NCBI RefSeq assembly: GCF_900094575.1
Contig: NZ_FMAE01000009.1
Location: 277,339-341,338, forward strand
Source of the DNA: Bradyrhizobium yuanmingense
GTDB taxonomy: Bacteria > Pseudomonadota > Alphaproteobacteria > Rhizobiales > Xanthobacteraceae
Direction of reading: 5' to 3'
DNA: 64,000 bases
In this document: piece by piece, positions 25,551 to 36,143 of the stretch
Layout of the letters: the number at the start of each line of letters is the position of its first letter
How positions within the stretch are numbered: position 1 is the first letter of the stretch
Notes under the pieces: generated by a model
Told to the model about the DNA's origin: nothing
Databases searched by the model: none
The model's input: only the letters and a program-made list of their open reading frames with translations
Translations under genes and position numbers: made by a program

Positions 25551-26434
25551 CGCTCCCGCGCCAGCCGGGGATCGAGCAGGTCGCGCAATCCGTCACCGAG
25601 CAGGTTGAGGCCGAGCACCGAGATTGCGATCGCAACGCCCGGATAGACCGCGAGCATCGGCGACTGGAACAGCAACGTCTGCGCATCGTTCAGCATCCGT
25701 CCCCAGGATGGCTGCGGCGGCTGCGTGCCGAGGCCGAGATAGGACAGCGCGGCCTCGGCGAGAATGGCGAGCGCGAACTGGATGGTGACCTGCACGATCA
25801 GGATCGACAGGATGTTCGGCAGCACATGCTCGATGGTGATGCGGAAGCGCCCCTTGCCCGCCGCCCGTGCCGCCAGCACGAATTCACGCGCCCAGATCGC
25901 ATTGGCCGAGCCGCGCGTCAGCCGGGTCAAGGTCGGGATCTGGAAGATGCCGATCGCGACGATCGAGGTCACCATGCCCGGCCCCACGACGGCGGCGAGC
26001 ATGATCGCGGACAGCACGGCCGGAAAGGCGAAGGTGAAATCGGAAAAGCGCATGATGATCTCCTCCGTCCAGCCGCGCCGGGCCGAGGCGATCAGACCCA
26101 GAGTGACGCCGAAGGTGAGACCGATGCTGACGGCGATGACACCGACCATGATGGTGGATCGGGCGCCCGCAAGCAGCAGCGAGACGATGTCGCGGCCGAA
26201 GGAATCGGTGCCGAGCCAATGCGCCGCCGAGGGCGGGCGGAGCTTTGCGGCGATGTCGATTTCGTAAGGCGACCACGGCGTCCATACCAGCGACAACAGT
26301 GCCGAAGCCAGCACCAGAAGGCTCAGCGTGCCACCGAGGACGAAGCTGCGGTGGCGCAGCGCGCGGCGCCAGAACGTGCGCGCCGGCAGCGGACGCGTTG
26401 CGACGGGCGCGTCGATGGTGATGGGCGCGCTCAC
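25547..26434 (-). CDS. ABC transporter permease (DppC/OppC type)
   Basis: The 295-residue permease has the OppC-type N-terminal domain (RRALRHRSFVLGGTLSLLVLAS, then PPSAAHWLGTDSFGRDIVS), six predicted helices and the coupling loop EFVLAARAAGKGRFRITIEHVLPNI. The start is GTG and overlaps the stop of the DppB-like gene by four bases. It ends overlapping the OppD-like gene. It forms half of the membrane channel. Confidence 0.92.
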   Translation of the reverse strand: MSAPITIDAPVATRPLPARTFWRRALRHRSFVLGGTLSLLVLASALLSLVWTPWSPYEIDIAAKLRPPSAAHWLGTDSFGRDIVSLLLAGARSTIMVGVIAVSIGLTFGVTLGLIASARRGWTEEIIMRFSDFTFAFPAVLSAIMLAAVVGPGMVTSIVAIGIFQIPTLTRLTRGSANAIWAREFVLAARAAGKGRFRITIEHVLPNILSILIVQVTIQFALAILAEAALSYLGLGTQPPQPSWGRMLNDAQTLLFQSPMLAVYPGVAIAISVLGLNLLGDGLRDLLDPRLARER

Positions 26435-27381
26435 AGGTCGTGCACCTTGATGCGGGGATCGATGAAGGCATAGAGCACATCGACCACGAAATTGACGATC
26501 ACCACCATCGCGGCGAGCAACATCACGCAATTGCGCACCACGATCAGGTCGCGGTTGGCGATCGACTGGAAGATCAGGCGGCCGAGGCCCGGCAGGTAGA
26601 ACACGTTCTCGATCACGATGGTGCCGGCGAGCAGATTGGCGAATTGCAGGCCCATCACGGTCATCACGGGGATCATGGCATTCCGCAGCACGTGGCTCCA
26701 CAGCACCTCGCGCTTGCCGAGGCCCTTTGCGCGGGCGGTGCGGACGAAATCCTCGCGCAGCACTTCGAGCACGGCCGAACGCGTGACGCGCGCGAGGATC
26801 GCGGCCTGCACCACCGCGAGCGAGATCGCGGGCAACAGCAGCGACCTGATCCCCGGCCAGATGCCGTCCTCCCAGCCGGCAAAGCCACCGGCCGAAAGCC
26901 ATTGCAGCCGCACCGAGAACAGCAGCACCAGGAGAATCGCGAACCAGAAATTCGGCAGCGCGATGCCCACTTGGGTCAACGACATCACGCCGACATCGCC
27001 GAGCTTGTTGTGGTTGGCGGCGGTGTAGATACCGGCCGAGAGCGCCAGCGTCACCGTGATCGTCATGGCCATGATCGCGAGCGGAATGGTCAGCACCAGC
27101 CGCTCGGCGATCAGGCTGCCGACCGGGGTGCCGTAGACGTAGGAATTGCCGAGATCGCCGACGAGGAGGCCCTTGATCCACTGCAAATAGCGAACCGCCA
27201 GCGGCTGGTCGAGCCCGAGCTTGACGGTGAGCGCGCGCACCGCGTCGGGCGAAGCATCGGCGCCCATTAGCATCTGCGCTGCGTTGCCGGGCAGCGCGTC
27301 CAGCACCAGGAAGATGATCAGCGATGCGCCGACCAGCGTCGCCAGCAGAGTCAACAGACGTCGGAGGACAAAGACGCTCAT
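26431..27381 (-). CDS. ABC transporter permease (DppB/OppB type)
   Basis: The 316-residue permease starts with the OppB signature MSVFVLRRLLTLLATLVGASLIIFLVLDALPGN, has LGLDQPLAVRYLQWIKGLLVGDLGNS, the coupling loop DFVRTARAKGLGKREVLWSHVLRNA, and six membrane segments. It is the first transporter gene, 84 bases after the intact amidase gene, so the solute path is probably import followed by or preceded by amide hydrolysis. Confidence 0.92.
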   Translation of the reverse strand: MSVFVLRRLLTLLATLVGASLIIFLVLDALPGNAAQMLMGADASPDAVRALTVKLGLDQPLAVRYLQWIKGLLVGDLGNSYVYGTPVGSLIAERLVLTIPLAIMAMTITVTLALSAGIYTAANHNKLGDVGVMSLTQVGIALPNFWFAILLVLLFSVRLQWLSAGGFAGWEDGIWPGIRSLLLPAISLAVVQAAILARVTRSAVLEVLREDFVRTARAKGLGKREVLWSHVLRNAMIPVMTVMGLQFANLLAGTIVIENVFYLPGLGRLIFQSIANRDLIVVRNCVMLLAAMVVIVNFVVDVLYAFIDPRIKVHDL

Positions 27382-27465
27382 GCGCGCTCGGCTTCAGGGC
27401 TCACCCAGGCCACGATCAACATGTCCGGACGCCTTAAGCAAGCTCTTTGCTGCATCTCCATCTCC

Positions 27466-28887
27466 TCAAGACGGCCAGCGGGACAGAAGGTCGCTTGACG
27501 CCTCGAACAGAGCGCTCACGCGCAGCAATTCCGCATCGGCCCGGAAACGGCCGACCAGTTGGAGCCCGATCGGCAGCCCGTCGCGGGCAAAGCCCGAGGG
27601 AAGGCTGATCGCGGGGTGACCGGTCATGTTGAACGGCATTGTCCAGGGGAACCAATGCGGCCGGACGCTGTCGTAATGCCTGCCGTCGATCTCGATATTG
27701 CCGAACAGGTCCTGCTTGATCGGCAGCGCGGTGCGCGTCAGCGTCGGCATCGCCAGCAGGTGACCGCGCGCAAGCAGCGATTGCACGCGGCGGAACAACG
27801 CGGTGCGCGCGAACATCGCCTCCTGATAGTCGATGCCGCTGACTTCGCTGGCGAGCGCGAGCTGCTTGAGGAAGGCCTCGCTCAGTTCGTCCCGATGCTC
27901 GGCCGCAAGCTTGGCAAAGCGCGTGCGCCAGACGGTGTGGTTGATGGCGCGCCAGATCGGCTCGATGTCGAACCCCTCACCGGAGAATTCCTCGAGCTCG
28001 GCCCCTAACCCGGCCAGCCGGTCGAGGCTCACCTTGAAATTGGCGGCGACTTCGGCCGATACCGGACGGCCCGGCGGCGTCAGGCAGTACAGGATCCTCA
28101 GCCCGCGCAAATCACCATGCGGGGCGGCGGTGCCGATGAAGTCGGGCACGGGCACGCCGATCGACCAGGGATCGATAGGATCTTCGCCCGCCATCGCCTG
28201 CATCATCAGCGCAGTATCGGCGACGGTCCGGGTGGTCGGCGTGACATAGGTTTGGTTGCCGAACACGTCGAGCGCCTGGCTGTGCGGGATCACGCCGTTG
28301 CTCTGCTTCAGGCCCACCACGCCGTTGCAGGCGGCCGGAATTCGTGTCGAGCCGCCGCCGTCGGTCGCAATAGCGAGCGGCGCGATGCCGCTCGCCACAG
28401 CGACCGCCGCGCCGCCGCTGGAGCCGCCGGAGGAACGGCAGGCGTCCCACGCATTGCGGGTCCGACCGAACAAAGGTGAATCGGTGAGGCACTTGCTGCC
28501 GAACTCCGGCGTCGTGGTCTTGCCGATCAGGATCGCGCCTTCGCTGCGCAACCGCGCGACGGCGACGGCATCCTCGGCCGGCACATTATCCTTGTAGGGA
28601 ACGGCGCCGAAGGTGGTCTTGACCCCCTTGGTATTGACGATGTCCTTGACGGTTACGGGGATGCCGTGCAGCAGGCCGAGCGGTTCGCCCGCCATCACCT
28701 TGCGCTCGGCTTCGCGCGCCGCTGCGATCGCCTCGTCGCCGCACAACGTGACGAAACAGTTCAATTCGGGCTGGAGGGCCTCGGCGCGGGCAAGCACAGC
28801 GCGGGTGAGCTCGACTGGCGAAATCCGCTTTGCCGCGACGAGACCGCGCAGCTCGGTCGCGGACAACAGACAGGGATCGCCGTTCAT
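27466..28887 (-). CDS. Amidase-signature family amidase
   Basis: The 473-residue enzyme has the full amidase-signature triad. The catalytic Lys is in GIPVTVKDIVNTKG, the cis-Ser in RSSGGSSGGAAVAVASG and the nucleophile Ser in TDGGGSTRIPAACNGVVG. ELTRAVLARAEALQPELNCFVT is the typical N-terminus. It is cytoplasmic by sequence, with no signal peptide. As first gene of the importer unit, divergent from a LysR gene, it probably hydrolyses the imported amide. The start ATG at 28887 fits the family N-terminus. Confidence 0.92.
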   Translation of the reverse strand: MNGDPCLLSATELRGLVAAKRISPVELTRAVLARAEALQPELNCFVTLCGDEAIAAAREAERKVMAGEPLGLLHGIPVTVKDIVNTKGVKTTFGAVPYKDNVPAEDAVAVARLRSEGAILIGKTTTPEFGSKCLTDSPLFGRTRNAWDACRSSGGSSGGAAVAVASGIAPLAIATDGGGSTRIPAACNGVVGLKQSNGVIPHSQALDVFGNQTYVTPTTRTVADTALMMQAMAGEDPIDPWSIGVPVPDFIGTAAPHGDLRGLRILYCLTPPGRPVSAEVAANFKVSLDRLAGLGAELEEFSGEGFDIEPIWRAINHTVWRTRFAKLAAEHRDELSEAFLKQLALASEVSGIDYQEAMFARTALFRRVQSLLARGHLLAMPTLTRTALPIKQDLFGNIEIDGRHYDSVRPHWFPWTMPFNMTGHPAISLPSGFARDGLPIGLQLVGRFRADAELLRVSALFEASSDLLSRWPS

Positions 28888-29005
28888 CGTCACATCACGC
28901 TCCGAAGCGGGCCGCCATTGGCCCGAAGACATTGACAGCGAGAATGACAGTTTTGTTAACTCGCCGTCCAATACGATTTTTATCGCCAACCCATACGCTC
29001 TCGGT

Positions 29006-29899
29006 ATGCCAATGGATCTTCGCCGGCTCCGCTATTTTGTCGCCGTTGCCGAGGCGCGCAGCATCGGCAAGGCGGCCGAGCAGCTCCGGATGGCGCAGCC
29101 GCCCCTCTCGGTCCAGATCCGCAAGCTCGAGGCCGAGATCGGCGCGCCGCTGTTCCGCCGCGGCACCCGTGGCATGGATCTGACCGAGGCCGGCCAGGCA
29201 TTGCTGGCGCGCGCCAGCGAAGCGCTGGCGTTGGCAGCCGACGGCGCCGAAGCCGCACGCGCGGTTGCTTCGGGACGGCGCGGCCGGCTGTCAGTCGGTT
29301 ACATGTTCGTGCTGGCGAATGCGATGTTGCCGCGACTCATCCCCGAACTGCGCCGCGCAGTTCCCGGCGTCGATCTCAGCTTCGTTGAGCTGAGCGCCTC
29401 GACGCGCGAGGCCCGCGTGCTCGACCGCAGCGTCACAGTCGCGCTGTGTATGCCCGCAATCAATCATCCCGAGATACAGGTGGCAAAGATCGGTGCACAG
29501 CCTTTCATGCTGGCCATGCCGATCCGCTCGCCACTCGCCCGCTTGAGCTCGGTGCCGATGGCCCGGCTGCAGGGCCGCCCGCTGATCGCACTCCCGCATC
29601 CGGACCATGGGCCCTCCTCCTCCGCGGTCGTCCCTTTATTGCGTCGGCACCAGGTGGTGATGCCGATCGCCAGCCGCGTCGAGACGGTGCATTCGGCGAT
29701 GAGCCTGGTCCTGGCCGGCGAAGGTCTCGCCATCCTGCCGGCCTGCGCACAGCTCGGCGCGCCACGCGGAGTCGTGTTCAGACCCCTGCGTGACGTCGCC
29801 GATTCCCTCGACATCGCAGTCTGTTGGCGGCGGGACTCCCACAGTCCGTTGATCGGAACCTTCCTCAAATGTGCCGAGAAGGCCGTCGCGCGGATGTGA
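29006..29899 (+). CDS. LysR-family transcriptional regulator
   Basis: The 297-residue protein has the LysR domain (MDLRRLRYFVAVAEARSIGKAAEQLRMAQPPLSVQIRKLEAEIG) and a BenM/CatM-like effector domain (GRRGRLSVGYMFVLANAMLPRLI). It is divergent from the amidase-transporter unit across a 118-base gap, so it is the likely regulator of that unit. An ATG 6 bases downstream is an alternative start. No clear operator palindrome was found in the gap. Confidence 0.9.
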   Translation: MPMDLRRLRYFVAVAEARSIGKAAEQLRMAQPPLSVQIRKLEAEIGAPLFRRGTRGMDLTEAGQALLARASEALALAADGAEAARAVASGRRGRLSVGYMFVLANAMLPRLIPELRRAVPGVDLSFVELSASTREARVLDRSVTVALCMPAINHPEIQVAKIGAQPFMLAMPIRSPLARLSSVPMARLQGRPLIALPHPDHGPSSSAVVPLLRRHQVVMPIASRVETVHSAMSLVLAGEGLAILPACAQLGAPRGVVFRPLRDVADSLDIAVCWRRDSHSPLIGTFLKCAEKAVARM

Positions 29900-29905
29900 C
29901 GTGGA

Positions 29906-30841
29906 CTACCAGTCCCAATTGATCTCGTGGCTCCAAGGCGGATCGGCGCCCGGACGGGTGCAGGTCAGGCCGGCACAATTGGCGGCGAAGGACAGCGCAC
30001 GGCGGAGCTCGTCCGCGCCGATGTCCTTCAATCTCGGCCGGGCGATGCGACCCTGCTTGTAAAGTGCGAACAGCAGCGCCGCCTGAAAGCTGTCGCCGGC
30101 GCCAATAGTGTCGGCCACCTCGACCTTTGGTGCTTGCACTTCGATCTGCCCTGCTTGCGCATGCCAGGCTATGGCACCGTTATTGCCGCGGGTGATGACG
30201 ACGAGGCTCGTCCCCTGCCCCAGCAATGTGCTCGCGCGCTGCTGATACGGCTCCTCGCCGAAGAGATAGGCGAAATCGACGTCCGACATCTTGATGAGAT
30301 CGGCGCTTCCGGCGAACTCGGCCATTCGGCCGAGATAGGTTGGCCTGTCCTTGACGAGGTTCGGTCGGCAGTTCGGATCGAAGGAGATCGTGGACGACGC
30401 CCGCGCGTCTGCGATCAGCGCCTTGGTCTCGGCCGCACCCTGGTCGTTGACCAGCGTGGTCGAGCCGACATGGACGGCCTCGACAGTATCGAACGGAATG
30501 GACCCATGCCGGTAAGTCCAGTTCCGCGTCGCGGTCTCGGCATCGTAGAAGGCGTAGTGCGACTCGCCCTCGACAATGCGGACAAAGGCGAGCGTGGTCT
30601 GGTGGTCGCTGCGGGTGGCGAGATCGAGTGCAACCTTCGATGCGGAGGCATGATCGGCGATCATGCGCCCGAACAGGTCGGTCGAGATGCCGCCGACGAA
30701 ACCAGTCGGCGCGCCCAGCCGCGCCATGCCGATCGCGACGTTGAGGCAGGAGCCGCCGACCGCGGGCATCACCGCTTCGCGCCCTTCGACGTTTCGCGTC
30801 GGCACGAAATCGATCAGCGCGTCGCCGCAGGCAATCAGCAT
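29906..30841 (-). CDS. PfkB-family sugar kinase (fructokinase-like)
   Basis: The 311-residue kinase has the PfkB features: CGDALIDFVP at the N-terminus, GGSCLNVAIGMARLGAPTGFVGGIS, the substrate/ATP region and the DTIGAGDSFQAALL signature with the catalytic Asp. Fructokinase is the closest type, and fructose would arise from oxidation of mannitol or sorbitol. It is the last gene of the polyol operon, 5 bases after the FGGY kinase. The start at ATG 30841 is preferred over an overlapping TTG at 30850. The substrate is inferred. Confidence 0.87.
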   Translation of the reverse strand: MLIACGDALIDFVPTRNVEGREAVMPAVGGSCLNVAIGMARLGAPTGFVGGISTDLFGRMIADHASASKVALDLATRSDHQTTLAFVRIVEGESHYAFYDAETATRNWTYRHGSIPFDTVEAVHVGSTTLVNDQGAAETKALIADARASSTISFDPNCRPNLVKDRPTYLGRMAEFAGSADLIKMSDVDFAYLFGEEPYQQRASTLLGQGTSLVVITRGNNGAIAWHAQAGQIEVQAPKVEVADTIGAGDSFQAALLFALYKQGRIARPRLKDIGADELRRALSFAANCAGLTCTRPGADPPWSHEINWDW

Positions 30842-30846
30842 GTCCT

Positions 30847-32493
30847 TCAACCTCTCGCGACGCTGCGCATCGCGGCACGGCTGCCGCGATCGAGCTCGCG
30901 CAGCAGCTTGTAGACCTCGCGCTTGCGGGCGTGAAACGCGGCCATATCAGGCGCGGCCGGCTCGCTCTTGCGCCCCAGCGCCGACATCTTGGCCATGGTC
31001 TCACCGATCGAGGCATAGGCGCCACCGGCGACCGCCCCTAACATCGCGGCGCCCAGCAGCACCGGCTCCTTCGTCTGCGGCAACGCGACCGTGAGACCGG
31101 TGGTATCCGCCATGATCTGCCGCACCAAAGGACTGCGGCTGGCACCGCCACCCATGACCATGATGCTGGAGCGGACCCCATGCGCGGCAAAAGCCTCGAT
31201 GACCTCCGCAAGCCCGTAGGCAAGACCGCAGAGGCCGGCGACGAACAGCCGTTCCATCGCGGCGATGTCGGTGTCGAGATCAAGGCCCGCGATCACCGCG
31301 CGCGTGTCGGGATCGGCATAGGGCGAGCGGTTGCCAATGAATTCCGGCAGCACGTGGACGTCGCGCGCCAGCAGCGCGGCACGGCTGGCACCGCCGGAGC
31401 GCGCGATGATGCGGCGCTCGAGGAAATCGATGAGATCGAGGCCTTCGCTGCGTGCCGCCGCGCTCGCCTCGCCATGGCCGGGATGCGACTTGAGGAGATG
31501 ATCGATCGCAGCGCCCGCGGCGGACTGCCCGCCTTCATTGAGCCAGAACTCCGGCACCATGCCGGAATAATAGGGACCCCACACGCCCGGCACGAAGCAC
31601 GGCTCCTTCGTCGTCGCCATGATGCAGGCCGACGTTCCCATGATGTAGGCGAGACGATCGCCGACATCGCTCGGGCCGGCTGCCCCGTCACGGCCGCCAA
31701 TCGCACCGATACCGCCGGCATGGGCGTCGATCAGGGAGGCGCCGACCGGGGTGCCGGGAGGAAGGCCGAGCTCGACTGCTGCTGCCGGCGTGAGCCCGAC
31801 GCCGAGGCGCGTACCGGGCGCAACGATTTCGGTGCCGATGCGCGCATATTTTTCGGCGACGAAGTCGGACAGGCCGATGCGCTTGAAGAACGGCGCGCTC
31901 CAGCCGCCGCCGTCATGGGCGAGATAGTTCCACTTGCAGGTGACGGTGCAGGTCGAGCGCTGCAGCGCGCCGGTCGCCCGCCAGGTCAGATAATCGGCCA
32001 GATCGAAGAAATGACCGGCGGCATCGAAACTCGCACGCAGATGCCGCTTCAGCCAGAGCAGCTTCGGCATCTCCATCTCCGGCGAGATCGAGCCGCCGAC
32101 ATAGCGCAGCACGGCGTCCTCGGTCTCGTTGATCAGCCGCGCTTCGGCCGTGGCGCGATGGTCCATCCAGACGATGACGTTGCGCTGCGCCTCGCCGGAG
32201 GTGCTGACGGTGAGCGGCTCGCCTTGCGGATCGAGCACCACGAGGGAACAGGTGGCGTCGAAACCGATGCCGCCGATGCTGCCCGGCGCAATCGCTGCTT
32301 CCGCCATCGCCGCGCGCACCGATTTGGCGCAGGCCTGCCAGATGTCCTCCGACGACTGCTCGACGATGTCGCCGGCCTCGTGCCAGATCCTGATCGGATG
32401 CCGGGCCGTCGCGAGCAGCGTGCCGGCCTCGTCAAACACCCCTGCCCGCGTGCTCGTGGTCCCCACGTCGACGCCGATATACGCTCGCGGCAT
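30847..32493 (-). CDS. FGGY-family carbohydrate kinase (D-ribulokinase-like)
   Basis: The 548-residue kinase starts AYIGVDVGTTSTRAGVFDEAGTLLATA, includes DATCSLVVLD and VWMDHRATAEA, and ends with the ATP-binding MVMGGGASRSPLVRQIMADTTGL. Its length (about 550) and the GIGAIGG and YIMGTSACIMA stretches match the ribulokinase branch rather than xylulokinase. An upstream SDR resembles polyol 2-dehydrogenases, so D-ribulose from D-arabinitol or ribitol is a plausible substrate. The start at 32493 has a GGGAGAG site. Confidence 0.87.
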   Translation of the reverse strand: MPRAYIGVDVGTTSTRAGVFDEAGTLLATARHPIRIWHEAGDIVEQSSEDIWQACAKSVRAAMAEAAIAPGSIGGIGFDATCSLVVLDPQGEPLTVSTSGEAQRNVIVWMDHRATAEARLINETEDAVLRYVGGSISPEMEMPKLLWLKRHLRASFDAAGHFFDLADYLTWRATGALQRSTCTVTCKWNYLAHDGGGWSAPFFKRIGLSDFVAEKYARIGTEIVAPGTRLGVGLTPAAAVELGLPPGTPVGASLIDAHAGGIGAIGGRDGAAGPSDVGDRLAYIMGTSACIMATTKEPCFVPGVWGPYYSGMVPEFWLNEGGQSAAGAAIDHLLKSHPGHGEASAAARSEGLDLIDFLERRIIARSGGASRAALLARDVHVLPEFIGNRSPYADPDTRAVIAGLDLDTDIAAMERLFVAGLCGLAYGLAEVIEAFAAHGVRSSIMVMGGGASRSPLVRQIMADTTGLTVALPQTKEPVLLGAAMLGAVAGGAYASIGETMAKMSALGRKSEPAAPDMAAFHARKREVYKLLRELDRGSRAAMRSVARG

Positions 32494-32527
32494 GGTCTCT
32501 CCCGGTCCGTCCGTTTTGACGGTGAGC

Positions 32528-33301
32528 CTACCAGCAAGTGTAGCCGCCATCCACCAGCACGATGCTGCCAGTCATCAGGCTCGCGGCCTCGGACGAGAGG
32601 AACAGCACGACGGAGGCGATCTCCTCGACCTGCCCCATGCGCGCCATCGGAGTTCCACCGATCCAGGCGTCATACATTTTCGGATTGCTCTTCACGAAGG
32701 CGTTGAGCGGCGTCTCGATATAGGTCGGCGCCACCGCGTTGACGCGGATGCCGCGCGCGCCCCATTCGGCGGCCAGCGACTTGGTCAGATGGTGCACGGC
32801 GGCCTTGGAGGCGTTATAGAAGCACTGCTCCTGCGGCTTGTTGACGATGAAGCCGCTCATCGAGCCGACATTGACGATGGCGCCGCTTCCGGCCTTCAAC
32901 ATGTGCTTGCCGAACTCGCGGCAGCACCAGAAGGTGCCGTTGAGATTGACGTCGATGACGTTGAGCCAGTGCTCGTCGGTAACGGTCTCGGCCGGCGTCT
33001 CGCTCCGCGCGATGCCGGCATTGTTGACGAGGATGTCGACCTTGCCATGGCGGGCGACGAGATCATTTGCCACCTCCGCCACGCGTGTGGTGTTGGTGAC
33101 GTCCATGATTGCGGTCTCGATGTCGTAGCCCTTCGCCCTCAGGCTGGCTTTGGCGCCGTCGGCGACCTTGCCGTCGCGGTCGCCGATGATGACCTTCGCG
33201 CCGGCCTCGGCCAGCGCCTCCGCGCAGGCGAGGCCGATGCCCTGGCCGCCGCCGGTGATGAACGCGGTCTTGCCGCTCAGCCTGAATTTTTCCAGATACA
33301 T
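32528..33301 (-). CDS. SDR-family polyol dehydrogenase
   Basis: The 257-residue enzyme is a classical short-chain dehydrogenase: cofactor motif TGGGQGIG, NNAGIA, the catalytic Ser in GSMSGF and YNASK, and a C-terminus VDGGYTCW. The Asp in IIGDRD after the second strand suggests NAD. The GGYTCW ending is common among arabinitol and related polyol 2-dehydrogenases. It lies between the importer ATPase and the ribulokinase-like gene, which supports a polyol to ketose step. The exact polyol is undetermined. Confidence 0.87.
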   Translation of the reverse strand: MYLEKFRLSGKTAFITGGGQGIGLACAEALAEAGAKVIIGDRDGKVADGAKASLRAKGYDIETAIMDVTNTTRVAEVANDLVARHGKVDILVNNAGIARSETPAETVTDEHWLNVIDVNLNGTFWCCREFGKHMLKAGSGAIVNVGSMSGFIVNKPQEQCFYNASKAAVHHLTKSLAAEWGARGIRVNAVAPTYIETPLNAFVKSNPKMYDAWIGGTPMARMGQVEEIASVVLFLSSEAASLMTGSIVLVDGGYTCW

Positions 33302-33332
33302 GGTCGTCTTTCCATCTTCTTGCCGTTTCTTG

Positions 33333-34340
<1,008 letters not shown>

Positions 34341-34354
34341 GATCCGGCAGCCCC

Positions 34355-35185
34355 CTATTTCACCGCGCCAAAGGTGAGCCCGCGCACGAGCTGCTTCTGG
34401 CTGAACCAACCCAGGACGAGAATCGGCGCGATCGCCAGCGTGGACGCCGCCGACAGTTTTGCCCAGAACAGCCCTTCGGGGCTCGAATAGGAGGCGATGA
34501 ACGTGGTGAGCGGCGCAGCGCTCGAGGTGGACAGGTTCAGCGTCCAGAACGCCTCGTTCCAGGCCAGGATCAGATTGAGCAACAGCGTGGACGCCAGTCC
34601 CGGGATCGCCATCGGCGTCAGCACATAGACCAGCTCGCGGCCGATCGTGGCGCCGTCCATGCGCGCGGCCTCTAAGATGTCGCGCGGGATCTCCTTGAAA
34701 TATGTGAAGAGCATCCAGATGACGATCGGCAGATTCCCGAGGCAGAGGATGAAGACGAGGCCGATGCGGGAATCGAGCAGCCCGAGGCTCTTGTAGATCA
34801 GGTAGATCGGCACCAACACGCCGACCGGCGGCATCATCTTGGTCGAGAGCATCCAGAGCAGGATGTCCTTGGTGCGCTTGGTTGGCGAGAACGCCATCGA
34901 CCAGGCCGCCGGAATGGCGATCAGCAGCGCAATGAGCGTCGAGCCGCCGGCGATGATAATCGAGTTCATCGCGTGGTGCAGATAATCGCTGCGTTCCTGC
35001 ACGGTCGCGTAGTTTTCGGTGGTCCAGTGGAAGAACAGGAAGGATGGCGGGATCGCGAAGGCCTCGAGCTCGGTCTTGAAGCTCGCCAGCCCCATCCACA
35101 GGATCGGAAAGAAGATCAGGAAGCCGAACAGCCAGGCCGCCGCCGTCGATATCATCACCCGCCGCGTCGTCGCCATCCGTGCCAT
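34355..35185 (-). CDS. Polyol ABC transporter permease (MalG type)
   Basis: The 276-residue permease has six membrane segments and the inner coupling loop EIPRDILEAARMDGATIGRELVYVLTPMAIPGL, which carries the EAA motif. LSTKMMPPVGVLVPIYLIYKSLGLL is typical of mannitol/sorbitol-type importers. It starts one base after the stop of the partner permease. Confidence 0.92.
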   Translation of the reverse strand: MARMATTRRVMISTAAAWLFGFLIFFPILWMGLASFKTELEAFAIPPSFLFFHWTTENYATVQERSDYLHHAMNSIIIAGGSTLIALLIAIPAAWSMAFSPTKRTKDILLWMLSTKMMPPVGVLVPIYLIYKSLGLLDSRIGLVFILCLGNLPIVIWMLFTYFKEIPRDILEAARMDGATIGRELVYVLTPMAIPGLASTLLLNLILAWNEAFWTLNLSTSSAAPLTTFIASYSSPEGLFWAKLSAASTLAIAPILVLGWFSQKQLVRGLTFGAVK

Positions 35186-35186
35186 G

Positions 35187-36059
35187 TCAGGCCTCCAGGT
35201 TGCGGCCGACGATGCGGACCAGGAAGAAGGCGACGATGTTGGCGATGACCACCGCGACGAGCCCGCCCGCCGAGGCGCTGCCGACGTCGAACTGGATCAG
35301 CGCCTGCGAATAGATCAGGAAGGCGATGTTGGTGGTTTGCAGGCCCGGCCCGCCGCCGGTGGTGACGAAGATCTCGGCGAACACCGTAAGCAGGAAGATG
35401 GTCTCGATCAGGATCACCACCGTGATGGGACGCGCCAGGTGCGGCAGCGTGATGTAGATGAAGGTCGAAACGGCGCTGGCGCCGTCCATCTCGGCGGCTT
35501 CCTTCTGCTCTTCGTCGAGCGATTGCAGCGCGGTGAGCAGGATCAGAGTCGCGAACGGCAGCCATTGCCAGGTCACGATCAAAATCACCGCAAACAGCGG
35601 CACGTCGTTGAACCAATCGATCGGCGTCAGGCCGAACAGCGAGGCGAGCCAGGCGAACAATCCCGACACCGGATGCATCAACAGGTTCTTCCAGACCAGC
35701 GCGCTCACCGTCGGCATCACGAAGAACGGGGCGATCACCATCAGGCGAACGAAATTGCGCCCGATCACCGGCTGGTCCATCAGCAGCGCCAGGGGAATGC
35801 CGAGCAGGATGGTCAACGCCAGCACCGAGCCGACCAGCACGAGCGTGTTCTGGAGCGAGGCAAGGAAGGCAGGATCGGTGAGGAAATAGCGGAAATTTTC
35901 CAGGCCAACGAACGATTCCGAGCCGGGATCGAGCAGGCTGTAATGCAGCGTCGAAAAATAGATCGTCAGCCCCAGCGGGACGATCATCCAGATGAACAGC
36001 AGCCCGACCGCCGGCGTCAGAAGCGAGCGCGCAAGGAACTGCGTCTGCCGGGTTGCCAT
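35187..36059 (-). CDS. Polyol ABC transporter permease (MalF type)
   Basis: The 290-residue permease has six membrane segments and the EAA-type loop EEQKEAAEMDGASAVSTFIYITLPHLARPI. I chose the ATG at 36059 (MATRQTQFLARSLLTPAVGLLFIWM), which has a GGAG site, over an in-frame start 36 bases upstream that would add a Pro-rich lead. It partners the MalG-type protein as the channel for the polyol. Confidence 0.92.
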   Translation of the reverse strand: MATRQTQFLARSLLTPAVGLLFIWMIVPLGLTIYFSTLHYSLLDPGSESFVGLENFRYFLTDPAFLASLQNTLVLVGSVLALTILLGIPLALLMDQPVIGRNFVRLMVIAPFFVMPTVSALVWKNLLMHPVSGLFAWLASLFGLTPIDWFNDVPLFAVILIVTWQWLPFATLILLTALQSLDEEQKEAAEMDGASAVSTFIYITLPHLARPITVVILIETIFLLTVFAEIFVTTGGGPGLQTTNIAFLIYSQALIQFDVGSASAGGLVAVVIANIVAFFLVRIVGRNLEA

Positions 36060-36087
36060 TCTTGGCGCTCCGCTCGGAGGATGAAGG

Positions 36088-36116
36088 GCGGCCATCCCGC
36101 AAGGATGGATGGCCGC
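36088..36116. repeat. Stem-loop between binding-protein and permease genes
   Basis: GCGGCCATCC at 36088-36097 pairs perfectly with GGATGGCCGC at 36107-36116 across a 9-base loop. It lies right after the binding-protein gene. Such stems commonly protect upstream mRNA or reduce readthrough so that the binding protein is made in excess; that role is inferred. Confidence 0.6.
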
Positions 36117-36143
36117 AAGTTTGAGCTCAGGGAGAGCCCGGGT

